Source: Marchantia polymorpha subsp. ruderalis
Lineage: Eukaryota; Streptophyta; Marchantiopsida; Marchantiales; Marchantiaceae
DNA: 64,000 bases
Reading direction: 5' to 3'
Assembly (NCBI GenBank): GCA_037833965.1
Contig: AP031356.1
Span: 9,136,501 to 9,200,500, forward strand
The notes under the pieces were generated by a model. It was not told where the DNA came from, did no database searches, and was given only the letters and a program-made list of their open reading frames with translations. Position 1 is the stretch's first letter, and every line of letters begins with the position of its first letter. Positions 36,133 through 48,300 of this stretch are shown piece by piece. A program made the translations under genes and the position numbers.

Positions 36133-39100
36133 TCACACCTTCTCAACTATGAAAGGTCCAAAATACTTAGGAAGAAACTTTTTCCTAGCTCTCTTGTATC
36201 TAATTGCATCAAAGAGCATCACCCAATCACCTTCCTTGAATGGCTTCAAGTTCTGGTTTTCACTTCGTTTGTCGTGATACTTCTTCTGCAATTGTTGAGC
36301 CCGCTCCACTCGTACCATGGCTAGTGCTCGAGCTTCCTCCAACTCCATCAATTGTTGTTGGCGAGACTTGATGGCTTCTGCTCCATTTGATTTCTTCAAC
36401 CTTTGTCATGAAAGTAGTCAAGTCAAATTGTATTGGGAGCTTTGACTCAACTCCATACACCATCCGAAAAGGTGAATATCCGGTAGATGTTTTCCACGTC
36501 GTTCGATACTCCCACAAGATAGCATGCAACATCTTGTCCCAGTTTTGCTTGCTCCCGTCCATGTCTGCATCCTTGGCCAACATCATACAAAGAGTGTAGT
36601 TGGTCCGCTCCGCCAACCCATTAGCATTGGGTTTGTAGAAAGTGATCACTCGAGACTTGATGGAAAAATGATCTAACATTGCTTGGATCATACTTCCCAC
36701 AAACTCTCCTCCTCTATCCGACACTAACTCCAAAGGACAACCAAATCTGGTTATGACTCTCTCATACAAAAACCTACCAACCTCCTTCTCATTAGTAGAT
36801 TTTAGTGGCCTTGCCTCTACCCACTTGGTAAGATAATCTGTAGCTATCACAATGAACTTATTTCCCTGAGGAGTAAGATTCAAAGGACCTACAAAATCTA
36901 TCCCCCATTTTTCAAAAGGACCTAACATTGGAACTGAAATCAAAGGAGGGGTTTTCATGGACTTTTTAGCAAAAGCTTGACACACATCACAACTCTTGCA
37001 AAATTTCACACAATCTTTGAAAATACCCTTCCAATGATATCCAGCATCAAGGATCTTGAAGGCTGTTACCTTCCCCGCAAAATGTCCTCCACACACGGCA
37101 CCTTCGTGAAACTCCTTCATGAGTTGCAATGCTTCGCCTCTTCCAACAGCTCGTCGTAGCAGACCATCAGCTCCTTGATGAAATAACACCTTCTCAATGA
37201 TCATATAGGGTTGACATCTTTTTACCAATGCATTCCTTTCTCTTGAATGCATACCTTGAGGAAATTCTCCTTTGGAGATGAACTCCCAAATCTCCTTGTA
37301 CTCCTCTGGTACCAATGTCACTGTGTCCATGACCAACAAATCTTCGTCCGGAAAAGTATCATCCACAGATTGATCTCCTCCCTCATCATAAGCTCTTGAC
37401 AACAAATCCGCATTAGCATGCTTCTTTCCCGGTCGATCCTCAATGGTATAATCAAATTTTGCTAGTAGTAGTTTCCATCTAGCTATCCTCCCCTCAGCAT
37501 TAGGCTTGTTGAAAATATATTTCAAGGCCTTATGATCAGTCACTATTGTGAATTTTCCACCCAAAAGATAGTGTCGAAACTTCTTAAGTGAAAAGATGAG
37601 AGCTAAAGCCTCCCTTTCGGTCACTGAACTATTCTTCTCTGCTTGTACCATCTGTCTACTAGCTTAGGCAATTGGATGATCATGCTTTTCATCATCAAAT
37701 TGACTCAAGGTGCATCATACAGCAATATTTGATGCATCTGTATATAGAAGAAAAGGTTTACCCCAATCAGGTTTCGCCAACATTGGAGCCGTCACCAACG
37801 TCTTCTTGAGTGCCTCAAACGCCAACTTCGCCTCTTCATCATTGAAGATGAGCTCGTATTCGGTCCCCTTCTTCATGTAACTCGTCAAGGCATGAGCTTT
37901 GTTGGAGAAGGACAAGATGAACCTCCGATAGTACCCCATCATACCAAGGAATTGTCTCAACTTGGTCAACGTCACCGGAAAAGGTAACTCCATGATCCTC
38001 GTCACCTTCTCTGGATCCATAGCTATACCATTCTTGGAAATGATGTGCCCCAACAATAAGCCTTCCTCACATCCAAAAATGCATTTTTCTGGATTGAGTG
38101 AAGCTTTGGCTTCCTCCAAACGTTGGAGTATTTTGATCAAATGATCAAAATGATCATACTTCTTCCCGTACACACAAAAGTCATCTATGAAATCTCTCAC
38201 AAACTTTCCAATGAAAGATTCAAACACCCTATTCATGAACCTTTGGAAAGTGGCTGGAGCATTACATAGACCAAATGGCATTACTCTAAAGGCAAAAGTT
38301 CCCCATGGTGTGGTAAAGGTAGTTTTCAATTGATCCTCTGAAGCAATTTGGATTTGGTTATAGCCACTATAACCATCTCCAAAACTATACCACTCATGGC
38401 CTGCTACCTACTCTAAAATCTCATCTATAAAAGGTAAAGGATAGTAGTACTTCTTTGTGACAGCATTCAACTTCTTGTAATCTACACATACACTTAGTTT
38501 ACCATTCTTTTTCTTCACTATCACAATAAGAGACACCCATTCCAAATTTTCTACCTCATAGATGAAGCCAGCCTTCCTCAGCTTGTCAATCTCCTCTTTT
38601 ACCACCACAGCTGTAGGAGGATTGATTCGTCGTTGCTTCTGCCGAATAGGGCGAGCTTTCTCCTCCAACTCAATGTGATGAGTTTCAAGTGTCACATGCT
38701 TTAAATCTTTGTAACTAAAGGCAAAGACATGGATATATTTGCGAAATATATCCAAAAATCTTGCCATCTCCTCCATGGTAACATTTGGACCAAACTTGAG
38801 GGTGGAAAGTCTTCGACACACCTCCTCTTTGCTCATCTCCCTTTTGTCCGGATCTTTCTTCACCCCCGGTCTAGGAAGCAACTCCATGGCAGCAACCACT
38901 TGAACTTGTACATCATCATTTGAAGAGTCGTCTGACGATGTTTCTTGATCAGAAGTTGACATGTCGGTATCAACTTCTGAAAAACTGCCACTCTACTCAC
39001 TCTTAGATTCCCAATATTCGTCGGTTGGTCTATTTGAGTCAGTAAGAGAACTTCCATCTCCTGTCAAAGGAACCTTCACCCGATGGTTCTTTGGGCCTAT

Positions 39101-39544
39101 CCTCAGATAGCCCTTGTGCCATCGATCAGTAGTTCTCACCGCCCTCAACCAAGGACGTCCCAACAGCAAATCATAACTAGCTTCCTTGAGTACTTGGAAG
39201 GAAAGTAAGGTTTGCACACCTCTCACACTTACCACAACTTTGTCAACCACACCAAGTGGTTTTACCTTCTGTTTGTTGGCCATACTAACAATTATACTTG
39301 AAGGTCTGGAAAGTCGCATCCCCAACTTCATCAACAATCTTTCAGACATTGCATTTACAGCAGAACCACCATCTACTAGCACGTCTGAAACATCATGCCC
39401 ATCGATCCTCACTTCGATCTTTGAGGCATGTGTACATACCTCCGAGGCAGCAGCATCCACCACACAAACTCCCACATTAGTCATGTGAGCCTTTCCCTTG
39501 GATCTTCGCTTCTTGATCCTTGTGGAGCTAAGGCCTCCTCTCAA
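36133..39544 (-). pseudogene. Broken pol of the OTA-type element (protease, RT, RNase H, integrase)
   Basis: Protease: VLVDGGSAVNAMS near 39440. Reverse transcriptase in two pieces: VCVDYKKLNAVTKKYYYPLP (about 38480-38440) and FRVMPFGLCNAPATFQRF, FIDDFCVYG (38280-38150). RNase H: AEKNSSVTEREALALIFSL, TDHKALKYIF (37640-37510). Integrase: GGHFAGK...CKSCDVCQ zinc-binding region, then D in GIDFVGP (~36900), D in VSDRGGEF (~36725), E in LAERTN (~36600). Frames stop or shift near 36400, 37660, 37710, 38330-38410 and 38990, so no intact polyprotein can be made. The reading frame near 36133-36399 holds the integrase C-terminal end. Confidence 0.85.
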
Positions 39545-39762
39545 CTCCTTCCTATGGATGGATTTAAAGCAATGAGTTGGCCAACTGTGATATTGGCCTT
39601 CTGACTTCCTACATCTTCCACCACGTCATACTTAGCTTGAGAAGATGAAATGGAAAAGTCATTCATGCCCAACTTCTTTCTTGGTACTCTTGGTTGACTA
39701 ACTCCACTTGATCGTGTACTCCGACTTGGCATGTCCTCCATGGAAATTGACTCATCTGCAAA

Positions 39763-40746
39763 TCAAGCACGTTTCTTCTCATGTGCAAGGATATCCACCT
39801 TCGACTTTGAGCTCTCTCCTTTCTCAAAGGTGCATTGATGAGGAAATACATCAATGGATGCTACTCCCTTATCCTTGGCTTGTTGTGTGGCCGGTGCATT
39901 GTTGTTGTGCCGAACTCCATCATGTTTACGAGGGTAAGGACAATTTCGCTGAAAATGAGGACCGCCACAAGTAAAACAAGAAACTGCAAAGTTTCCTGGA
40001 GGTGGATTTCCTCTTGGAGGATAATTTCCATACCCTCTAGAACTTCCTCCTACATTCTGACTCCTCTTTTCCCACAACTGTACTACATTGATCTTGAGGT
40101 CTGCTAGAGTTTCCGTAATAGATTTCAATTCATTTTGCAAATCTACATTAGGATTCATCATTGTGGATGAACTAACAAGATTTGAACCCATGGATCTTCC
40201 TACAATCGGTGGAGTTACTTCTCTAGCCACCAAGCTAGAATCATCATCTTCTAAGCTTTCCTCCATTCTAATAGCAATTCGAATGACTTAAGCTTTAGAA
40301 GAAGGCTTCTCATATCTCACCTTACTTTGAATCTCGGGTCTCAAACCTCCGACGAAGTTCTTCATGAACATTGCTCGTATCCCCACCATTGTAGCATCCA
40401 CTTCGTCTCCATCCTTCCTCAACACCACGTGGAACCTTGACTCTAACTTCTCAGTTCTCTCCTTGTTTCAAGAAGGTGACCTCACACATCAGCTTTTCAT
40501 AACTTTCATTGGGAAGAAAGTTTTCGATGAGGCTCTCCGTCAACGTCTCCCAAGTGTACTCCTCCACATGTTCTCTCTTGTACTCTTGGTACCATTTGAG
40601 AGCAGATCCTCCAAGAAATCCGGCAAAAACATAGTCCACTCAACCTTCTTCCTTTCATTGTTTCCTATGCAAGCCCTCTTGAATTCCCTAACAAAGGCTT
40701 CTACATCCTCATTTTCCCTCCCATAAAACACCGGAAGCTTCCCCAT
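39763..40746 (-). pseudogene. Broken gag of the OTA-type element
   Basis: From ATG 40746: MGKLPVFYGRENEDVEAFV, a retrotransposon gag domain, then WYQEYKREHVEEYTWETL. A downstream part (40266-39763) carries a zinc-knuckle-like motif CFTCGGPHFQRNC, with three rather than four residues between the second Cys and His. Frame changes near 40540 and stops near 40290-40450 interrupt it. Confidence 0.75.
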
Positions 40747-40752
40747 TTCCAA

Positions 40753-42062
40753 CTAATATTTTATTTTTTTTCTATTGGAAATTTATATGGGTCTCCCTAA
40801 TACAATACAAACAACACTAACTCCATCCTTGAGTAATTCATCAAAGGAAACACAAAAGGAATTGGTTGCTCCAAGATAGCCAAAGCTCTCTCCTCCCCTA
40901 GGCATATAATGAGTCTTACCCTCATCATCATCTTCTCCATCATCCGAATGATGATCTCCATTTTCAGTCCAAGCTTGAACCCGCTGAGGTCACTTTCTCC
41001 GTTTCAGCACTTAGCTTGCCGTCAAACCCTTCCACAAGTGATTCTAGAAGCGCCTTCACTCCGCTGCATTCGTGTCCCGCCGGTAGTCCAATCACCCCGC
41101 AATTGTCACAAAAGGTTGCACTTTGGGATTCATGTGGTGATGATGGTCCCAAGTGAAGGTTCAAATCTCCCAAGGTTCTCTTGCTCCTCAATCTTCTATA
41201 CTTGTTCCGCAGTGAACAATTGACAACCTAATGTTCCTCCTCTCCACAATAAAAGCAAGTCTCACGTTTAACTCTTGGGGATTAACTAACTACTCTTTCT
41301 TCAAACTCCACCTTGAATTCTCTTGTATTGGAGTCTAGAGACACTATAACATCCAAACCTTAAGAAACTTTGGATAACCTAATCTTCCAGCCCCCTTGAT
41401 CACTCATTTTTCCATAAGGTGGAAACCACTCAAAAGGTCTCTCCCAGAAACGTTATCTACTAGGCCAAAACTTCAAATAAAGAAACCCAAAACTTTTGCT
41501 ATCTTATCCTGATTTTGTACCCCCTAAACTTCAAATCATCATAACTTTGTCTCTAGACGTGATCTCTCAGTAAAATTTTGACTCACACGTAGCTAATCTT
41601 CAAATACACACGCGTACAAAGTTTCAAAGCCTAACTTGAAATAAAAAAAAGTAATTTACTCTGTACAAACTTTCCAGAGAGCAAACTTTTGGTACCCGTG
41701 AAAACCCACTCAACTTCTAACTCTCATATCTTTTTGTTAACACATGATCTGGACCTGAAACAAAAACGTAAATGTTTTCTATCTTCCACTCTAAAATCAA
41801 TAAAAACTTTGAAAAATACCTTCAAAAATATTTTTTCGATGTCTAAGATCACTTTTCTCTTAAAAAGACCTATTTACGTGTACAAAACGTACAAAATCAC
41901 TTCTAGGCTATCATATGAGACTATTGGATAAACAAAGGAAATTTTGCTCTCAAGCACACTCTTCGCTCTTTCATTCCCCAATGTTAACACCAAGTGATCC
42001 CTCATGGATACTTTCTCTCGAGCTAGAAATCGAATCCTAAACATTCCGCCTTCTAGATTGAG
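40753..42062 (-). other. 5' leader of the OTA-type element
   Basis: About 1.3 kb between gag and the primer site. A 75-residue minus-strand frame (41191-40964) contains FCDNCG...GHEC, a possible zinc-binding pattern, but no known domain. Otherwise only short open frames are seen. Confidence 0.5.
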
Positions 42063-42080
42063 GTCCCGGCAACGGAACCA
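42063..42080 (-). other. Primer-binding site, tRNA-Asp-like
   Basis: On the minus strand the site reads TGGTTCCGTTGCCGGGAC, four bases from the 5' LTR. It resembles the complement of the plant tRNA-Asp 3' end used by Tat/Athila elements (TGGCGCCGTTGCCGGGGA) with a few substitutions. Confidence 0.65.
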
Positions 42081-42084
42081 AAAA

Positions 42085-42835
42085 TGCAACCTACGGGCTG
42101 ACTCTCACTAAGGTTTACCTCAGATGGCTTTTTGGTAGCTCATCATGATTCTAGAAGACTAGGATTCCGCATCATACTCATAATCTAAACACCCTCTCAC
42201 ACAATCTCTCAAGGTATCACTCCAACTCATACACTCATCGACACTCCAAGGTACTGAAAATTCGTCACTCTTTCATATATGAAACAAGTCTCTACATATG
42301 AACTCTCCAAATTTGCTTGAGAGGCTCTTCCCTACTTCTCTATATATACTACTTAAGAATTTACCATAGTAACAAATGGTAATTTCTATTTAACTTACTT
42401 TTACGAAGATAAACCATAGTAAGGTTGACTAGTTATCAATATGTGGCAACATGCCATTGGCTCCCTAAACCTTCTAGATGTTTACTAATTCGTAGATTGA
42501 GGTGGCGACATGCCATTTGTGTCTTTTCCACTTCTAGAACTTCCACTTTCCACTAAGTCAACATTAGACTTAGTCTCACCAATGAAATACTCTTTACTTT
42601 AGTCAAACCAATCAAAACTAAACATGAAGTTCAAAAGCCTTTTCTCTTGGAATCTAGACTTTTGTACAAGACAAAATAGAAGTGCTCACTCGAATCTTCT
42701 AGAACTTCTTTAGTTATTCCGCCAAGTATAGACATTATAGCTAAACTAGCTAGACTTAGTCATAACTATCATAACCATGATTAACTCCTTGGCTAATTCT
42801 AGTTTTATTTCACACATGCAATATTCGGTCTTACA
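42085..42835 (-). repeat. 5' LTR of the OTA-type gypsy element (751 bp)
   Basis: It pairs with 35225-35995. On the minus strand it begins TGTAAGACCGAATATT and ends GTAGGTTGCA. Confidence 0.92.
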
Positions 42836-43539
42836 GTACAACCATTCAACGTCGACTGGAGAAGCACTGAGAAAAATTTGCCAAGCTTCTCATCGATTTA
42901 AATCAATGCCGTCACGATCTGAAACAAGCCGAAAAGGTAACTTTTAGAAACATCTTGACTCACTGCTAATTGGAAGCACCGCGCAGTGTTTATCATAGAC
43001 TGTTCCCTAAACCCTGCAAGTTGCCGAGTCCTTGATGTTGTGTACGGGGAATTTTAAAAATTGCTGTGATTTCTGGTTCTAGTTGGCAGTTCAAGTACAG
43101 CACCATTAAACTTGAGACTGGCTTCTGGTTGATAGCTACACTAAGTGACTTGACCTAAATTTTGAAGTGGACAAAGTCGTTGTGACAATAGTTCCTAATT
43201 GTAGAATTCAGGTGCACTTATGCTTAATTTATGTTACATGGAATGAGTTTTAATTTTGTTTACTGTTTTCCTTGTAAAAGTTGAATCTTTGGTTTTCAGT
43301 CTTTAGTATGGGGTTTTTTCTGCTCATTCCTTCCTTGTAGTTGGTGTACTTGCCAATTCTAGTTATTTACGCTCTTACAAGTTCGTTTTTTTGACCTTGT
43401 AAACCTCTATTGGACTTCATGGTTTTGAGGGTTCAAGTAACCGTTTGTTTTAGAGGTAAAGGTTTTGTTTGGGTCCGTTTATTCCCATCTCCATAATTGC
43501 AGCCTGTTATGCTCAATGTTCTAGCAGTTCGTAGGGTAA
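42836..43539. other. Unassigned sequence between the two LTR elements, with exon-like pieces
   Basis: A segment before a GTAACT donor (42874-42939) reads EKFAKLLIDLNQCRHDLKQA on the plus strand. A short segment after an ATTGCAG acceptor (43502-43534) reads PVMLNVLAVRR and ends at a GTAATG donor. These look like small exons of a host gene that I do not recognise, with the chromovirus inserted at the second donor. No full gene can be built. Confidence 0.3.
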
Positions 43540-43949
43540 TGTAACCATCTTTAGTTAGTCAGAACTAAAGTAGAGGTTACTCTAAATGTTGATGTAGATA
43601 CTTTAGAGTACACTAGTCGTAGTTGCCACGTCAATGATCCGCGCGCTTGGTAGGTAGAGAGTAGGTGTGCTAGTTGACAGCGCCACGTCAGCGATCTGTG
43701 TGCTTGTTAGGTAAGGATTGAGTGTGTTAGTTGGGAGCGCCACGTCAGTGATCCGTGTGCTTGTTAGGGTTGTCCGCCACGTCATCCATCCACTACAAGT
43801 GAGATGGATGGTGGGGATCAAGATCTTATCTCCTTGTACTTGTTGGTGAGAGCTATATAAGGGAGAGGAGAACCATTGTTGGTATCTCTCATCTTCAGAA
43901 TTTACATTTCTATCTTCGAGTGAACTTCTCTCTATACCTAAGTGTTACA
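43540..43949 (+). repeat. 5' LTR of the chromovirus element
   Basis: It contains three diverged, roughly 60-bp repeats each with GCCACGTCA and CTTG-TAGG, plus a fourth GCCACGTCA, and a TATA-like CTATATAA at 43853-43860 that fits a promoter. Confidence 0.93.
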
Positions 43950-43950
43950 A

Positions 43951-43962
43951 TGGTATCAGAGC
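43951..43962 (+). other. Primer-binding site, initiator tRNA-Met
   Basis: TGGTATCAGAGC, one base after the 5' LTR, matches the standard plant initiator-Met primer site. Confidence 0.9.
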
Positions 43963-44147
43963 GACCTTGCTCTTTCCTTGAGTGTGGATTACCCCTCATG
44001 GAATAGCAAGTGAGTGATGATGAAGTGTAGTTTTGAGAGTGTATAGAGGCTGGTAGAGGTCATTGATCTGCATGTAAAGAGAGGTGGAAAGTGAAGAGGT
44101 GGCATAGTGATTATACTCACTGTGTATTAGAGAGAGTGTGAGAAAGC

Positions 44148-45311
44148 ATGGGGACATCAATCGATATGGGTGAGGTTTTCAATGCAATCATGGCAGAGAT
44201 GAAGGAGTTGAAAAAAGCGATAGTAGATGGGCATACCAAGCAGCAAGCCATGGAAGATAAAATCTTCGCATTGGAGAGTGAGAAAGTAGAGAGAGAAAGA
44301 GTTGGAGAGATGGAAGTTGAACCTCAAGTTCAAGCTTCCCAAGTTCAGCCAGAACCAGCTCCTATTGATGCAGCAGAGGCAAATAGGAGACGTCTTCAAG
44401 AGGTTGAAGACCAAGCAAATCTTTTGCTTCGAATGGGAAAATCTTGTAAGGTGGAAGCTTACAAAGGGAGTAGAGCAATGGAAGTGTTAGAGGGATGGAT
44501 AATGATGATGAATATTCATTTATCCCATTTTCATGTTTTTGATTATATTGCAGGAATGTTCATGAGATCTTATCTTACGGATAAGGCTCTCACATGGTAC
44601 ACAACATGGGAGAGAATGCTTTCAGAACGAGGTGCTACCATTTCGTGGAGTGGAATGCAGGAAGGACTTCTTCAAAATTTTCAAGCGGTAGACTCTCTTC
44701 AAACAGCTAGAATGAAGTTGTGGGATCTGAAACAGAAAGGAGGTATTCATGAGTACATTGAAGAATTTCGTGATCTTCAAGTATCCATCATGGATATGAG
44801 TGGAGCTGAAGCCTTAGACGTGTTCAAATGAGGTTTGAAGGATCAAATTCGAAAGGAGGTGATGGTAAGCAATCCATCTACTGTGAATGAAGCAATCGCA
44901 ATTGCTCAACGAATTTCGGGTGCTTTTGGTGTCACACACAATGAACCAGTAAGTAATTTTCGAGATTCATCTGGCCCAACATCGATGAAGTTGGGAAACC
45001 TTCGTCGTAGGGAAGGTTTTGCACCAACAAGAGGACCACCACCAAGATTTGGAGGTGAAATTTGGCGACTAGGAGTTCCAAATTTGCAAGAAGGAAATGC
45101 AAATAACGGAATGGTTCGAGGAGGAGCTGGAGTTCGTGACAATCGCCAATGCTATGCATGTGGACGAATAGGTCACATTGCCAAGTTCTATCGGATTCGA
45201 CTGACACCACAAGGAGGACGGCCCATCCAGCGACGACCGGTCAACAACATGGAGGGGATAGAGTATGAAGAGGTGGAGGAAGAAGTTTCGGGAAACGAAG
45301 ATCACCAGTAA
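44148..45311 (+). pseudogene. Gag of the chromovirus element, one in-frame stop
   Basis: The frame from ATG 44148 opens MGTSIDMGEVFNAIMAEMKE and contains the retrotransposon gag domain (RSYLTDKALTWYTTWERML). A TGA at about 44829 interrupts it, after which the same frame continues (GLKDQIRKEVMVS). The zinc knuckle reads CYACGRIGHIAKFY, with Tyr where the fourth ligand should be Cys. The frame ends at 45311 and protease-pol follows in another frame. Confidence 0.85.
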
Positions 45312-45313
45312 TC

Positions 45314-48300
45314 TTGCCTCGCGGCCTTACTGGTTCTACAAAACGAAGAAAAGGCAAGGTTGGAAGAAGGCAATGGTTGGGAGCTCATGGAAGAAGTAAG
45401 AAGCAAGCTCAACCCATTGTCACTGATGGTTTCATGGAAGGACACAAGGTGAGAGTTTTAATTGATCGTGGAGCAACTGAGAATTTTCTATCAAGAAGTG
45501 TTGCTATGAAGTTAGGTTTGATGTTAATGAAGAACATGAGTGAAGAAGTGGAATTGCCAAACGGGCAAACTGAAGTGATAGAAACACTACCACGGAGTGT
45601 AAAATTATCGATAGGTAGATACAAGGAGAGCATTGAATGGAGAGTAATTCGTTTAGCTCGATATGATGTCATCCTTGGAATGCCATGGATGAAGCAATAT
45701 AATCCGGAGGTAGATTGGAGAAGAAAAGTGATTACAAGTAGTGGTTGGAAGATCTATGGAGATGGAATTAGATCTCAGAATAAGAATTTGCCCCTCTTTG
45801 TGATGGGTACAACATCCATTTCTAGAGATGATGTATGTTCCCTTGGACTTATAAGAGATATTGGGTCCACGGACAAACTTTACATTCCGAAGTCCTTGAA
45901 CGACATTTTTATGGAGTATAAAGATGTTTTTCCAGATGATCTACCTGCAGGATTACCACCAAAGAGGCGAGTAGATCACAAGATTGATGTGATACCTGGA
46001 AGTACACCAACTTGCAAAGCTCCATATCGTTTGGCTCCAAACGAATTGGAAGAATGCAAAGCTCAAGTGGAGGAGATGTTGAGCAAGGGATTCATTCAAC
46101 CAAGTGTTTCACCTTATGGAGCTCCAGTGCTCTTTGTGAAGAAAAGAATGGATCCATGAGACTATGTATCGATTATCGAGGGTTGAATCAGCAAACGGTG
46201 AAAAACAAATATCCATTACCTCGTATGGATGATTTGTTTGATCAACTTCAAGGAGCGAAGTACTTCATCAAGCTAGATTTGAGAAGTGGCTACAATCAAA
46301 TTCGAATTGCAGATGAAGATGTCCACAAGACAGCTTTTCGTACTAGGTATGGACACTTTGAGTATCTAGTGATGCCTTTTGGTCTCACTAATGCACCAGT
46401 TACATTCATAGGATTGATGAACGATATTTTTCGCCCTTACCTAGATAAATCAGTCATTTTTTTTCTAGATGATATATTGGTGTATAGCAAAACTTTGAAT
46501 GATCATAGAAGTCATTTACGAGAGGTACTTCAAGTTTTGAGAGACAACCAATTGTATGCCAAAGCTTCAAAGTGTAAATTTGGCAAGTCAGAAGTAGATT
46601 ACTTGGGTCATAGAGTTACAGCTGCAGGAATCCAAGTGATGAGTGAGAAGATAGATGCTATTCAGAAATGGACAGCACTTGAGGATCAAACTCAGTTGAA
46701 GAGTTTTTTAGGACTCAATGGATTCTATTGTAGATTTGTGAAAGGTTTTGCTCGCCTAGCTCAAGCTTTGACTTCCATGTTAGGGAAAGGTCAAAAATGG
46801 AGATGGGGTACAGCTCAAGAGTTAGCTTTTCAAGCATTGAAAGATGCTTTATTACACGCACCTATACTCAAGTGGTATGATCCTAACCGTCCTATCAAGT
46901 TGGCTACTGACGCATCAGGTACAACAGTAGGCGGCATACTTCAACAAGAATGGGAGGATGGATGGCATCCAGTTGCTTTCTATTCTCAAAAGTTGGTGGC
47001 GGCGGAACAAAATTATCACACGATTGAACGGGAGAAGTTAGCCATCGTGTTGGCAACCAAACATTGGAAGCATTACTTGGGTGATAAGGAGTTTGTGGTG
47101 GAGACCGATCATAAACCCTTGGTTTATTTGGAAACTCAGAAGGATCTGTCCAAACGACAAATTCGATGGGCAGAGTGGCGTCAACGCTTCAACATGAAGA
47201 TTGTGTACGTGGAGGGAAAGAAGAAACTTGCAGATGCTCTCACACGCATGCCTTGTTTGAATCATGTTACAGAAGTGAAAATTCAGGATGATTGGTGGAG
47301 CAAGATGACACAAGCCACAAAGGAGGATGAGGAGATCACTCAGGCACTACAAACTGGAAAGGCGGAGAAATCTCGAGGTTTGGCGTTCTACAAACAGCAC
47401 ATATGGATTCCACAAGATCAAGATTTGCGCACACTGATTTTCATTGAAAGTCATGACACAGCCATTGCAGGTCATGTTGGAGTGAAGAAAACCGTGGAGA
47501 GTATACAACGAGTGTACTATTGGCCTAAAATACGTGAGGATGTGGAATCCTATGTTCGAAGTTGTGTTGCTTGTCAACAAAACAAGGCAAGTAATCAGAA
47601 ACCAGCGGGTTTATTACAGCCTATTCCTATTCCCGAACAGCGGTGGAAACATGTCACCATGGATCTTGTATGTGAGTTACCGAAGACTTTGTTAGGACAT
47701 GATTCAGTGGTGATTTTTGTGGACAAGTTGAGCAAGATGATTCACATCAGGCCAACCACAAAAACGGTAACAGCTCCACAACTAGCTCAATTGTATCTAG
47801 ATGCAGTTTTTGCGAATCATGGTTTAAGCAAAGTGTTAATCACGGATAGAGGTACTCACTTCACTAGCTTATTTTGGAAAACTTTGTTTAGTTTTTTCAA
47901 AACAAAACTAGCAATGTCAACGGCCTATCATCCTCAAACTGATGGACAAACGGAGAGGGCAAATAGAACCATAGAAGATATGTTACGAGCATTCACATTA
48001 GAAGAGCAAGAAGAATGGTACAACCTTTTGCCACTTGTGGAATTTGCATATAACAATTTTGTTAATGCATCTACAAAAGTGTCTCCATTTTTTCTTATGT
48101 ATGGAGCTCATCCTATAACTCCTTCAAGTTTAATGAGACTTCCTAAAGGAGAGGAGTTTTCGACCAAAGTTGCAGCAGTCAACAAATTTGTGGAGCATAT
48201 TCACTGAGGACTACATCAGGCCAAGGAGAAGTTGGTGATAGCCCAAAATCGGCAAAAACAGCATGCCGATGCTCATCGTAAAGAAGTGGTTTTTGAGGTC

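Larger units (their letters stand above)
35225..42835 (-). mobile_element. Ty3/gypsy LTR retrotransposon, OTA (Tat/Athila-like), 7.6 kb, defective
   Basis: Two LTRs (35225-35995 and 42085-42835) start TG and end CA and flank a minus-strand gag-pol region in the order gag, protease, reverse transcriptase, RNase H, integrase. A primer site lies next to the 5' LTR and a polypurine tract next to the 3' LTR. The reverse-transcriptase motif FIDDF and protease DGGS motif are typical of the Tat/Athila branch. The LTRs differ at about five positions plus one 20-bp duplication, so insertion was recent, yet the coding region is broken. The five bases flanking each end (TGAAC, GTACA) do not match, so no target duplication is seen. 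The left flank is the sacsin-like pseudogene. Confidence 0.9.

Noticed and set aside
40964..41191. FCDNCG...GHEC pattern in the leader of the OTA element as a second zinc finger gene
   Set aside because: The frame is short, lies in a retroelement leader and matches no known finger spacing.
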